DNA of 64,000 bases. Source: Frigidibacter sp037095735 (GTDB lineage Bacteria > Pseudomonadota > Alphaproteobacteria > Rhodobacterales > Rhodobacteraceae). Location of the stretch: contig NZ_JBAWKD010000004.1 of assembly GCF_037095735.1 (NCBI RefSeq), positions 248,001-312,000 of the forward strand, written 5' to 3'. Below the pieces are notes generated by a model. The model made no database searches. It was not told the DNA's origin and saw only the letters and a list, made by a program, of their open reading frames with translations. The position numbers were made by a program, and so were the translations under genes. Below are positions 26,474 through 34,612 of the stretch, one piece after another; the first letter of the stretch is position 1; the number at the start of each line of letters is the position of its first letter.

Positions 26474-26914
26474 TCACAGGTCGAAGCGATACCGCAGATG
26501 CCCGTCGGGCCGCGCATAGGTCTCGTAAAGCCGTCGCGCCGTGGCGTTGCCCTCGTCCGCCATCCAGTAGAGCCGCGTGCAGTCGAGCCCGCGGCCCCGG
26601 CGGGCGACGGTGTTGATCAGCGCCCGCCCGAGGCCCTGGCCGCGGGCCGCGGCATCGACATAGAGGTCTTCCAGGTAGATGTCGTCACCCGCCACCCAGG
26701 TCGAGGGATGCACGACATAGGTGGCGAAGCCCGACAGGCTGCCATCGGTGGCTTCGGCCAGGATCAGCCCCAGCGGCACCTTCGGGTCCAGTGCCCGAGC
26801 CCAGGTGGATGCGGTCACACCGGGCGCAAGGGTCTTGCCGTAGAAGCTCAGATACGCCTCCCACAGCCGTTCCCATTCCGCGCGGTCCTCGGGGCCGGCG
26901 TCTCGCAGCACCAT
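26474..26914 (-). CDS. GNAT family N-acetyltransferase
   Basis: 146 aa from the ATG at 26912-26914 (MVLRDAGPEDRAEWERLWEA). Acetyl-CoA loop VDAARGQGLGRALIN near residue 90, with the preceding EDLYV beta strand, then LYWMADEGNATARRLYETY. These are typical of small-molecule and peptide GNAT enzymes. The C-terminus YRFDL is common in the family. Substrate unknown. It starts four bases after the stop of the M20 peptidase gene, so both are translated from one message. Confidence 0.88.
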   Translation of the reverse strand: MVLRDAGPEDRAEWERLWEAYLSFYGKTLAPGVTASTWARALDPKVPLGLILAEATDGSLSGFATYVVHPSTWVAGDDIYLEDLYVDAAARGQGLGRALINTVARRGRGLDCTRLYWMADEGNATARRLYETYARPDGHLRYRFDL

Positions 26915-26918
26915 CGGC

Positions 26919-28316
26919 TCAGCCCGCGATCCGCGCGAGGATCCGCGCCCAAGAGCGGATGCCCTTGTGGAAGCAGCGCAGGTCGTATTTCTCGTTCGGG
27001 CTGTGGATCTGGTCGTCGTCGCGGCCGAAGCCCACCAGCATCGCGTCGGTGTCGAGCACGGTCTTGAAATGCCCCGCGATCGGGATCGAGCCGCCGCAGC
27101 CGACAAAGGCCGCCGGAACGCCCCATTCCTCTGACAATGCCGCGCGGGCCGCCTCGAAGGCCGGGTCGTCGATCTCCATCTCCGATGCCGGCGCGCCGGC
27201 CTTGCCCTTGAACGCGACCTCGCAATCGGCGGGGATCTGCGCGGTGACCCAAGCCCGGAACGCGGCCTGCACCTTGTCGGGGTCCATGCCCGGCACCAGG
27301 CGGAAGGTCAGCTTGGCATGGGCCTGCGAGGGGATCACCGTCTTCGAGCCCGCGCCCTGATAGCCGCCCCAGATCCCGTTGATCTCGGCCGTCGGCCGCG
27401 ACCAGAGCATTTCCAGCGGCGTGCGGTCCTGCTCGCCGGCCGGGACCGAGAGGCCCACGTCGTCGAGGAAGGCCGCGTGGTCGAAGCCGAGGCCCTGCCA
27501 CTGGGCGCGCATCGCCTCGGGCAGCTCGCGCACGTCGTCGTAGAAGCCGGGGATGGTGATGTGGCCCTCGTCGTCGAACATCTGCCCGAGGATCTTCGTC
27601 AGCACCCGGATCGGGTTCATGGCGAGCCCGCCGTACATGCCCGAATGCAGGTCCTTCGAGGGTGCGGTGATCGTCACCTCGTCCCCTGCAAGGCCGCGCA
27701 GCATGGTCACGATCGCGGGCTTTTCCGCGAAAAGCCCGGTGTCGCAGATCAGCGCGAGGTCGGATTTCAGTTCTGCCGCGTTTTCGCGCATGAACGGCAC
27801 CAGCGAGGGCGAGCCCGATTCCTCTTCGCCTTCCAGGAAGATCGTCAGGTTGCCGGGCAGCCGGCCATGCACCGCCTTCCAGGCGCGGCAGGCCTCGAGG
27901 AAGGTCATCAACTGGCCCTTGTCGTCAGAGGCGCCGCGGGCGCGGATCACCGGGCCGGCCGGGGTCTCTTCCACGACCGGATCGAAGGGATCGCGCGACC
28001 ACAGCTCCAGCGGGTCGACCGGCTGCACGTCGTAATGGCCGTAGAACAGGATGTGGCGGCCCGGGCCCTCGGCGCGGCCCATGACCATCGGCTGGCCCGG
28101 CGTCGGGCGGACCGAGGCGTCGAAGCCGATCGCGGCCAGATCGTCGCGCAGCCAGTCGGCGGCGCGGGCAGAGTCGGCGTGATAGGCCGGGTCGGTCGAG
28201 ATCGAGGGAATGCGCAGCAGTTCCATCAGCCGCTGCACCGCCTCTGGCAGATCCGCGTCGATCCGGTCGAGCACCTTCGCCAGGCCCTCGTCCTGCGCTT
28301 CAACATCCCGCGCCAT
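26919..28316 (-). CDS. M20-family metallo-dipeptidase
   Basis: 465 aa. Metal-site motifs of M20/M25/M40 peptidases: LFYGHYDVQPVDP (first His and neighbouring Asp) near 90, RGASDDKGQ (bridging Asp) near 125 and EGEEESGSP (catalytic and metal Glu) near 160. A dimerisation or lid domain with MNPIR and GGYQGAGSKTVIPSQAHAKLTFRLVPG lies in the middle. The final metal His is in VGCGGSIPIAGHF or SPNEKY. Similar proteins cleave dipeptides such as beta-alanyl or Xaa-dipeptides. Divergent from prfA, with the GNAT gene following closely. Confidence 0.92.
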   Translation of the reverse strand: MARDVEAQDEGLAKVLDRIDADLPEAVQRLMELLRIPSISTDPAYHADSARAADWLRDDLAAIGFDASVRPTPGQPMVMGRAEGPGRHILFYGHYDVQPVDPLELWSRDPFDPVVEETPAGPVIRARGASDDKGQLMTFLEACRAWKAVHGRLPGNLTIFLEGEEESGSPSLVPFMRENAAELKSDLALICDTGLFAEKPAIVTMLRGLAGDEVTITAPSKDLHSGMYGGLAMNPIRVLTKILGQMFDDEGHITIPGFYDDVRELPEAMRAQWQGLGFDHAAFLDDVGLSVPAGEQDRTPLEMLWSRPTAEINGIWGGYQGAGSKTVIPSQAHAKLTFRLVPGMDPDKVQAAFRAWVTAQIPADCEVAFKGKAGAPASEMEIDDPAFEAARAALSEEWGVPAAFVGCGGSIPIAGHFKTVLDTDAMLVGFGRDDDQIHSPNEKYDLRCFHKGIRSWARILARIAG

Positions 28317-28476
28317 CGCGCCTCTCCTTCTTCCTGCTGGTCGCGCGCGGGCGCTGGGGGCGACCGCCGCGGGGCGAGCCTAGCAGCCGCGGCCCCGCTG
28401 TCCAGACATGGCCCGGCCCGGATCGCAACGGCGTGAACGCTTCCCTCGCGCGCGAAGCTGCGCTAGACCCCGGGCC

Positions 28477-29538
28477 ATGTTGCCTGCCGAGACGCTCGAC
28501 CAGATCACCCGTCGCTTCGCCTTCCTCGAGGCGCGGCTCAATGAAGGTGCGAGCCCGGCCGAGATTGCCGAACTGTCCCGCGAATACACGGAGTTGCGCC
28601 CCGTCGTGGCCGAAATCGCGGCCTGGCGGCAGGCGGGCACCGACCTGGCCGAGGCCGAGGCGATGCTGGCCGATCCCGAGATGCGGGCGCTGGCCGAGGA
28701 CGAGATCCCGCAGCTGAAGGCGCGGATCCCCGAGATGGAGGCGCGGCTGCGGATCGCGCTGCTGCCCAAGGATGCGGCGGATGCGCGGCCCGCGATCCTC
28801 GAGATCCGGCCCGGCACCGGGGGCGAGGAGGCGGCGCTGTTCGCGGGCGACCTGCTGCGCATGTACCAGCGCCATGCCGAGGCGCAGGGCTGGGACTTCC
28901 AGCTGCTGGAATATGCCGCGACCGAGCTTGGCGGCGTCAAGGAGGCCATGGCCCGGATCGCGGGCGAGGGCGTATTCGCCCGGCTGAAATACGAATCCGG
29001 CGTCCACCGCGTGCAGCGGGTGCCCGAAACGGAATCGGGCGGGCGCATCCATACCTCTGCCGCGACCGTGGCGGTCCTGCCCGAGGCGGCCGAGGTGGAT
29101 ATCGACATTCCGGCCAGCGACATCCGCATCGACACGATGCGCGCCTCGGGTGCGGGTGGGCAGCATGTCAACACCACCGACTCGGCGGTGCGGATCACCC
29201 ACATTCCGACCGGGATCATCGTGACCTCGTCCGAGAAGTCGCAGCACCAGAACCGCGCCAACGCGATGGCGGTGCTGCGCGCGCGGCTTTACGACGCCGA
29301 ACGCGCGCGCGCCGATGCGGCGCGGGCCGCCGACCGCAAGTCGCAGGTGGGCTCGGGCGACCGCTCGGAGCGGATCCGCACCTACAACTTCCCGCAAGGC
29401 CGGATGACCGACCACCGGATCAACCTGACGCTCTACGCGCTGGGGCAGATCATGGAGGGCGATCTGGGCGCGATCATCGACGCGCTGGTCGCGCAGGATC
29501 AGGCCGAGAAGCTGGCGGCGATGGAGGGGCAGGGATGA
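28477..29538 (+). CDS. prfA: Peptide chain release factor 1
   Basis: 353 aa from the ATG at 28477 (MLPAETLDQITRRFAFLEAR). The upstream open codons are not family-like. RF1 landmarks: the stop-codon reading PxT element as PET in RVQRVPETESGGRIHTSA, the catalytic GGQ in SGAGGQHVNTTDSAVRITH near 230 and the SEKSQHQNRANAM helix. It terminates translation at UAA and UAG. Followed by prmC with a four-base ATGA overlap. PrmC methylates the GGQ glutamine of RF1 and RF2, so this is the classical prfA-prmC pair. Confidence 0.97.
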   Translation: MLPAETLDQITRRFAFLEARLNEGASPAEIAELSREYTELRPVVAEIAAWRQAGTDLAEAEAMLADPEMRALAEDEIPQLKARIPEMEARLRIALLPKDAADARPAILEIRPGTGGEEAALFAGDLLRMYQRHAEAQGWDFQLLEYAATELGGVKEAMARIAGEGVFARLKYESGVHRVQRVPETESGGRIHTSAATVAVLPEAAEVDIDIPASDIRIDTMRASGAGGQHVNTTDSAVRITHIPTGIIVTSSEKSQHQNRANAMAVLRARLYDAERARADAARAADRKSQVGSGDRSERIRTYNFPQGRMTDHRINLTLYALGQIMEGDLGAIIDALVAQDQAEKLAAMEGQG

Positions 29539-30377
29539 TCCGCGTCCGCCGCGTCAGCGAGGCGATCCGCGCGGCCCTGCCGGGGCTTTCCGCCGCCGGG
29601 ATCGAGGATCCGGCCCGCGACGCGCGCCGGCTGATGGCCCATGCGCTGGGCGTCGCGGCCGAGCGCATCTCGCTGCACATGGGCGACGACCTGACGCCGA
29701 TGCAGGCCGCGGCCTTCGCGGCGCATCTCGAAGAGCGCCTGCGCCGCCGGCCGGTCAGCCAGATCACCGGCGCGCGGCTGTTCTACGGGCGCAGCTTCCG
29801 CGTCACCCGCGACACGCTCGACCCTCGGCCCGAAACCGAGGAACTGGTGTCCGAGGCGCTGTCGGCCCCCTTCGGCCGGGTGCTCGACCTTGGCACCGGC
29901 ACCGGCTGCATCCTGCTGACGCTGCTGGCGGAACGCCCCGGAACCAGCGGCCTCGGGCTCGATCTGTCGCCCGCCGCGCTCGAGGTCGCGCGCGGCAATG
30001 CCGCCGCGCTGGGGCTGGACGGGCGGGCCGAGTTCGGCCTGTCTGACTGGTTCGCGGCCGTGCAGGGCGAATTCGACCTGATCGTGTCGAACCCGCCCTA
30101 TATCGCGGCCGACGAGATGGCGGGGCTCGCCCCCGAGGTCCGCGACTGGGAGCCCGCGATGGCGCTGACCCCGGGCGGCGACGGGCTGGACGCCTATCGC
30201 GCGATTGCCGCCGGCGCGTTGGCGCATCTGGCGCCGGGCGGGCGACTGATGGTCGAGATCGGGCCCACGCAGGGGCAGGCGGTGGCCAGCCTGTTCCGCG
30301 CCGCGGGCCTTGACGTGACGGCGATCCGCACCGATCTCGATGGCAGGGACCGCGTCGTCGCGGCCCGGCGGGCCTGA
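29535..30377 (+). CDS. prmC: Release factor glutamine methyltransferase
   Basis: 280 aa. SAM-binding motif VLDLGTGTGCILLTLLAERP near 115 and the N5-glutamine methyltransferase signature IVSNPPYIAADEMAGLAPEV near 180. An N-terminal helical lid (residues 1-80) includes LMAHALGV and RRPVSQITGARLFYGRSFRV. It modifies the glutamine of the GGQ loop in release factors. ATGA overlap with prfA gives coupled translation. Ends before a 340-base gap. Confidence 0.96.
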   Translation: MIRVRRVSEAIRAALPGLSAAGIEDPARDARRLMAHALGVAAERISLHMGDDLTPMQAAAFAAHLEERLRRRPVSQITGARLFYGRSFRVTRDTLDPRPETEELVSEALSAPFGRVLDLGTGTGCILLTLLAERPGTSGLGLDLSPAALEVARGNAAALGLDGRAEFGLSDWFAAVQGEFDLIVSNPPYIAADEMAGLAPEVRDWEPAMALTPGGDGLDAYRAIAAGALAHLAPGGRLMVEIGPTQGQAVASLFRAAGLDVTAIRTDLDGRDRVVAARRA

Positions 30378-30717
30378 ACCGCGCCCGGCCTTGTCGGTGC
30401 GCGTCTGGCCACGGATCAACCGGCGTTCGGGGCAAGATGTCGCATCCGGACGCTTTTGTGGGGAAAAGCTGGGAGAAAGCCCAGAATCCTCTTGCCCTGT
30501 GGGGTCCGGCCATGCATAGACCGTCGATGTGACGGGATGGAGAGGACCTCCCGCGCGCTTCGCCCGAAAGCAATAAGCCTCGCCAGCGACCGGCAACGCC
30601 GCTGCGAACTGCTTCCCGGGGCTGAAGCCCATCGCCGCATGGACGGACCAACGGCCAGCAAGCCAAACCGAAGGCGCCAAGAGTGACGCCCCGCAGGGCC
30701 GCAACAAGCGAAAGCAC
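30378..30717. other. 340-bp leader/spacer before the DUF4167 gene
   Basis: No ORF on either strand looks real. It contains the predicted promoter at 30492-30520, so the DUF4167 message would carry a ~190-base 5' UTR. A TCCGGAC/GTCCGG inverted repeat spans about 30446-30507. A-rich AAGC/CAAGC runs lie just before the ATG. I recognise no riboswitch. Confidence 0.4.
30492..30520 (+). promoter_or_regulatory. Candidate promoter of the DUF4167 gene
   Basis: TTGCCC (30492-30497), 17-base spacer, CATAGA (30515-30520). Spacing is ideal and the -10 moderate. Confidence 0.35.
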
Positions 30718-31752
30718 ATGAGATCATCCAAGTCCCGTTCGCGTTCCAAGTCGAACCGCCAGCGTTCCCTCGGCAACATCGTCAACCGCGTCTTCGACAG
30801 CTCCGGCCCCGAAGGCAAGGTGCGTGGCACGCCGCAGCAGATCATCGACAAGTATCTGATGCTGGCGCGTGACGCGCAGCTCTCGAACGACCGCGTCGCC
30901 GAACAGAACTTCCTGCAGCATGCCGAGCATTACACCCGCATGCTGGGCGAGGCGCAGCGCGAGCTTGCGCGCGAGCAGGAGGGCCGTCAGGGCCAGCCGC
31001 AGGGCGCGCACGGCCAGAGTGGGGGCCAGAACGCCGGCCAGACTGGTGGCCAGAACGGCGATCAGCGCCCTTATGAGGCCCGCCAGAACGATGGCCGCCA
31101 GAACGATGGTCGCCAGAACGATGGTCGCCAGAACGAGCAGCGGCAGGATCGGGGCGACCGTCCGCACGAAGGCCGCCAGAACGAGCGTTCGAACGATCGG
31201 CAGCATGAGCGCCAGAGCGATCGGCAGAACGACCGCCAGAACGACCGCCAGAACGAACGCCAGAACGATCGGGGCGAGCGCCAGCACGAGCGCGGCGAGC
31301 GCAACGACCGCCAGAACGACCGTCACAACGAGCGCCGCGACCGTCGCGATGCGCCGCGCGAGCCCGCGCCCGCCGCCGGCCTGCAGCCGGCGATCGAGCT
31401 GGGCGGCGAGGACAGCGGCCTGGTCGAGACGCCCGAGGCCCGCGCCGAAGCCGCGCCGGTGGTGCCCGCCGCGGCGCCTGTCGCCGCGCCGGTCGCCCAG
31501 TCCGGCGGGCTGATGCCGCCGATGCCCCCGCTGTCCGAGGACAGTGCCGCGGACGTCCCTGCCGAGGCGCCGAAGCCCCGCCGCGGCCGCGCGCCGAAGG
31601 CGGCGAAGCCCGCCGAGGGCGAGGCCGCCGCAGAGGCCCCCGCCGACGCGTCGCCGGCACCGGCTGCCGAAGGCGCCGCGCCGCGCGCGCGCCGTCCGCG
31701 CCGCCCGAAGTCGGAATCCGCCCCCGAGAGCGTCTCGGGCGACGAGAGCTGA
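30718..31752 (+). CDS. DUF4167 protein with long low-complexity RQND repeats
   Basis: 344 aa. The conserved part is residues about 1-85: a basic start (MRSSKSRSRSKSNRQRSLGN), then IVNRVFDSSGPEGKVRGTPQQIIDKYLMLARDAQLSNDRVAEQNFLQHAEHYTRML, the DUF4167 signature found across alphaproteobacteria. From 86 to about 215 it is almost only R, Q, N, D, E, G and H in repeats. Then come an acidic/Pro/Ala section with two short hydrophobic patches, a basic KPRRGRAPKAAKPAEG segment and a final RRPRRPKSE. Almost wholly disordered after residue 85. Function is not established. The basic, disordered character suggests nucleic-acid or ribonucleoprotein association (inference). Good hairpin terminator downstream. 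Confidence 0.9.
   Translation: MRSSKSRSRSKSNRQRSLGNIVNRVFDSSGPEGKVRGTPQQIIDKYLMLARDAQLSNDRVAEQNFLQHAEHYTRMLGEAQRELAREQEGRQGQPQGAHGQSGGQNAGQTGGQNGDQRPYEARQNDGRQNDGRQNDGRQNEQRQDRGDRPHEGRQNERSNDRQHERQSDRQNDRQNDRQNERQNDRGERQHERGERNDRQNDRHNERRDRRDAPREPAPAAGLQPAIELGGEDSGLVETPEARAEAAPVVPAAAPVAAPVAQSGGLMPPMPPLSEDSAADVPAEAPKPRRGRAPKAAKPAEGEAAAEAPADASPAPAAEGAAPRARRPRRPKSESAPESVSGDES
31072..31353 (+). repeat. 15-bp coding repeats (RQND/RQNE units) inside DUF4167
   Basis: The unit CGCCAGAACGATGG/C (R-Q-N-D/E plus one) recurs many times, near-perfect at 31081-31130 and again around 31225-31275. It encodes RQNDG three times in a row, then RQNDR/RQNER variants with interspersed GERQHE and HERQSD. Slippage-prone, so length is likely to vary between strains. 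Confidence 0.85.
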
Positions 31753-31770
31753 CGCCCGATCGCCTTCCGG

Positions 31771-31797
31771 ACCGGGGCGGCGCGCTGCCCCGGTTCT
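31771..31797 (+). terminator. Probable terminator after DUF4167
   Basis: ACCGGGGC / GCCCCGGT perfect 8-bp stem (31771-31778 with 31787-31794), weak T-run. It starts 19 bases after the stop. Confidence 0.5.
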
Positions 31798-31838
31798 GCG
31801 CCTCGCGCGCCTTTCCCCTGCCGTGAATCGACGCCAGT

Positions 31839-32747
31839 ATGGCCGCGATGGCGAGTTTCCTTCTGTGCACGACGCCCCGCAGCGGCAGCACGCTGCTCTG
31901 CTCGCTGCTGACCGCGGCGGGCCTCGGCCGTCCCGACTCGTTCCTGATGCCCGATCCCGCGCCCGAGTGGCGCCGCCGCTGGGGCCTGCCGCCCGGCGGC
32001 AATCCGGCCGATCCCGAACATGCCGCGGCGATGCTGGCGGCGGTGCGCTGGGCGGGGCGCAGCCCCGTCAAAAGCCTCGGCCGCGACGGGGGCGCGGTCT
32101 TCGGCATGCGGCTGATGGCCGACGACCTGCCACGGCTGGTCACGCTGGCCCGCGCCACCCATCCCGACAGCCCGGGCGAGGCGCAGGCGATCGCTGCCGC
32201 CCTTGGCGCGCCGGTCTTCCTGCATCTCGTCCGCCGCGACCGGCTGGCGCAGGCGGTCTCGCTGGTGAAGGCGGGGCAGACCGGGCTCTGGCACCGGGCG
32301 CCGGACGGCACCGAGGTCGAGCGGCTCTCGCCCCCGGCCGAGCCGGTCTATGACGCGCCCGCCATCGCCCGCGCCAAGGCCCGGCTGGCGGTCGGCACCG
32401 CGCGCTGGGCGCGCTGGTTCCGGGCCGAGGGCGTCACGCCGCTGGTGCTGGACTACGAGGATCTTGCCGCGGACCCGCAGGCGGCGCTGGCCGCGATCTG
32501 CGCCCGGCTGGGCCGCCCGCCCACGGCGCCGGTCGCGCCCGAGGTCGCGGTGCTGTCGGACGCGGTCAACCGCGACTGGATCGCGCGGTTTCGCGCAGAG
32601 ACGCCCGGGGCAAGCCCGGAGGCACCTTCGGAGCCAGACGCTGAGTCTGAGCCGGGGGCCTCAGCCGGGGGGGACGAGGGCGCGGGCGAGCCGGCACCAG
32701 GCCTCGAGCCCGATCTCCTCGGCGCGCGCCGTGGGGGCGATGCCTGA
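31839..32747 (+). CDS. Stf0-family sulfotransferase
   Basis: 302 aa as drawn. N-terminal PAPS-binding loop SFLLCTTPRSGSTLLCSLL (a P-loop-like TTPRSGST) is diagnostic for Stf0/trehalose sulfotransferase relatives. VFLHLVRRDRLAQAVSLVKAGQTGLWH is the second conserved block, holding the R and S that bind 3'-phosphate. LVLDYEDLAADPQ and NRDWIARFR complete the fold. Sulfated substrate unknown. The family-like part ends near residue 255. The last ~45 residues are Pro/Glu/Gly-rich and overlap the convergent rsmA gene by 87 bases. Start could be ATG 31839 or 31848 (MASF). Confidence 0.82.
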   Translation: MAAMASFLLCTTPRSGSTLLCSLLTAAGLGRPDSFLMPDPAPEWRRRWGLPPGGNPADPEHAAAMLAAVRWAGRSPVKSLGRDGGAVFGMRLMADDLPRLVTLARATHPDSPGEAQAIAAALGAPVFLHLVRRDRLAQAVSLVKAGQTGLWHRAPDGTEVERLSPPAEPVYDAPAIARAKARLAVGTARWARWFRAEGVTPLVLDYEDLAADPQAALAAICARLGRPPTAPVAPEVAVLSDAVNRDWIARFRAETPGASPEAPSEPDAESEPGASAGGDEGAGEPAPGLEPDLLGARRGGDA

Positions 32748-33506
32748 GGCCTCGAGCAGGGGCTCGATGTTGGGGGCGACGCCGCGCAGCGAGGCGCGCA
32801 GCATCTTGCGGCGCTGGTTGAAGCCCGCGGCCACCACGCGCGACAGGATCGCGGCATCGGCGGGATAGCGCGGTTCCGGCAGCGCGGTCAGATGCACGAC
32901 GGCGGAATGGATCTTCGGCGGCGGGGTGAAGGCCTCGGGCGGCAGGGTCAAAGCGATCTTCGCATCCGCCCGCCACTGCGCAAGGATCGCGAGCCGGCCA
33001 TAGGCCTTGGAGCCGGGCTTTGCGACGATCCGCTCGGCCACCTCCTTCTGGAACATCAGCGTCAGCGACGACCAGGCCGGCGGCCAGGCGGGCGGCGTCA
33101 GCCAGCGCACCAGAAGCTCGGTGCCCACGTTGTAGGGCAGATTCGCCACGACCTTCCACGGGCCGTTCAGCAGCTTGCCCTCGTCGATCTCGAGCGCGTC
33201 GCCCGAGATCACCTCGAGCCGGCCCGGGTAGACCGCGGCGATCTCGGCCAGCGCCGGCAGGCAGCGGCTGTCCTTTTCGACCGCGACGACGCGGCGCGCG
33301 CCCTCGGCCAGAAGGCCGCGGGTCAGGCCGCCGGGGCCGGGGCCGACCTCGAGCACGTCATGGCCGGCAAGGTCGCCCGCTGCGCGGGCAATCCGGGCGG
33401 TGAGGTTGAGGTCGAGAAGGAAGTTCTGGCCGAGCTGCTTCTTGGCCTGCAGGCCATGGGTGGCGATCACCTCGCGCAGAGGGGGGAGGCTGTCGATCGC
33501 GGGCAT
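32661..33506 (-). CDS. rsmA: 16S rRNA dimethyladenosine transferase
   Basis: 281 aa. SAM-binding VLEVGPGPGGLTRGLL near 55, catalytic NLPYNVGTELLVRWL near 125, and the typical N-terminal AKKQLGQNFLLDLNL. It dimethylates the two adjacent adenines near the 3' end of 16S rRNA (kasugamycin sensitivity). Starts 104 bases after pdxA, with dispersed-element copy 2 between them. It ends inside the 3' part of the Stf0 gene on the other strand. Confidence 0.96.
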   Translation of the reverse strand: MPAIDSLPPLREVIATHGLQAKKQLGQNFLLDLNLTARIARAAGDLAGHDVLEVGPGPGGLTRGLLAEGARRVVAVEKDSRCLPALAEIAAVYPGRLEVISGDALEIDEGKLLNGPWKVVANLPYNVGTELLVRWLTPPAWPPAWSSLTLMFQKEVAERIVAKPGSKAYGRLAILAQWRADAKIALTLPPEAFTPPPKIHSAVVHLTALPEPRYPADAAILSRVVAAGFNQRRKMLRASLRGVAPNIEPLLEASGIAPTARAEEIGLEAWCRLARALVPPG

Positions 33507-33549
33507 GTGCCGGTCCTTGGATGCAGGCGGGGGATGCAGCTGGGAAGGC

Positions 33550-33605
33550 CGGGGGCTGTCTGCCCCCGGACCCCCGAGGATATTTGGGCCAATGAGAAAG
33601 CGAAA
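33550..33605 (+). repeat. Dispersed hairpin/ATATTT element, copy 2
   Basis: Plus-strand reading: CCGGGGGCTGTCTGCCCCCGG hairpin, then ACCCCCGAGGATATTTGGGC, then CAATGAGAAAGCGAAAG. It lies between pdxA and rsmA (both minus), so the tail points to the 3' end of pdxA and, unusually, the hairpin is distal to that stop codon. Confidence 0.7.
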
Positions 33606-33610
33606 GCGGT

Positions 33611-34612
33611 TCAGGCCGGGCGGTTGGCGCGGGCGGCGGCCATCTCGACCGCCATTTTGAGGGCGGCGATAAGGCTTGAAGGATCGGCGCGGCCCTGGCC
33701 AGCGATGTCGAAGGCGGTGCCGTGGTCGGGCGAGGTGCGGATGAAGGGCAGGCCCAGCGTCACGTTCACGCCGCCGGCGAAGTCGATGGTCTTGATCGGG
33801 ATCAGCGCCTGGTCGTGATACATGCAGACCGCCGCGTCATAGCGGGCGCGGGCGGCGGCGTGGAACATCGTGTCGGCGGGCAGCGGGCCCGAGAGCGCAT
33901 AGCCCTCGGCCCGCAGCGCGTCGAGCACCGGGGTGATGCGGTCGATCTCGTCGCGGCCCATCGCGCCGCCCTCGCCCGCATGCGGGTTGAGCCCCGCCAC
34001 GGCGATGCGCGGCCCCTCGATCCCGAAGTCGCGGATCAGGCTGGCATGGGTGATGCGGATCGTGTCCGACAGCAGGTCCGGGGTGAGCTGGGCCTGAACC
34101 TCGCAGAGCGGGATGTGGATCGTGGTCGGCACCACGCGCAGGCCCTCGCAGGCCAGCATCATCACCACCCGGTCGACGCCGGCCAGATGCGCGAGATATT
34201 CGGTGTGTCCGGGATGGGCGAAGGCCGCGCCGTCCTTCAGCACCTTCTTCGAGATCGGGGCGGTGCAGACCGCCGAGGCGGCGCCGGTTTCGACGAGCTT
34301 CACCGCGCGGGCGATGACCTCGACCACCGCCGGGGCATTGGCCAGCGAGGGCTCGCCCGGGACGGCGTCTTCGGGAAAGTCGTGGCGCAGCACCGGCAGG
34401 ATCGCCGAGGGCGTCGAGAGCGCCTCGTGCGGATGGGCGATCTCGGCATGGCGGGTGCCGCGGGGCAGGTGGCGGGGATCGCCGATCCAAAAGAACGGCA
34501 GGCGCGCGCCCAGAACCTCGCGGGCGCGGGCGGCGATCTCGGGGCCGACGCCGGCGGGATCGCCGCAGGTCAGGGCGACGGGCGCGGTCTCGGCAGGCTT
34601 CTGGGCGGTCAT
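33611..34612 (-). CDS. pdxA: 4-hydroxythreonine-4-phosphate dehydrogenase
   Basis: 333 aa from the ATG at 34610-34612 (MTAQKPAETAPVALTCGDPAGVGPE). Metal and substrate residues: GHTEYLAHLAGV, TTIHIPLCEVQ, AGLNPHAGEGGAMGRDEIDRI and YDAAVCMYHDQALIPIKTIDFAGGVNVTLGLPFIRTSPDHGTAFDIAG. It oxidises 4-phosphohydroxy-L-threonine to the precursor that PdxJ joins with DXP to form PNP. Start overlaps the surA stop by one base (TGATG). The surA-pdxA-rsmA order is widely conserved in Gram-negative bacteria. Confidence 0.96.
   Translation of the reverse strand: MTAQKPAETAPVALTCGDPAGVGPEIAARAREVLGARLPFFWIGDPRHLPRGTRHAEIAHPHEALSTPSAILPVLRHDFPEDAVPGEPSLANAPAVVEVIARAVKLVETGAASAVCTAPISKKVLKDGAAFAHPGHTEYLAHLAGVDRVVMMLACEGLRVVPTTIHIPLCEVQAQLTPDLLSDTIRITHASLIRDFGIEGPRIAVAGLNPHAGEGGAMGRDEIDRITPVLDALRAEGYALSGPLPADTMFHAAARARYDAAVCMYHDQALIPIKTIDFAGGVNVTLGLPFIRTSPDHGTAFDIAGQGRADPSSLIAALKMAVEMAAARANRPA

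Noticed and set aside
31072..31353. Regular short repeats that could suggest a CRISPR array
   Set aside because: Units are 15 bp, contiguous, without unique spacers, and in frame with a DUF4167 protein.
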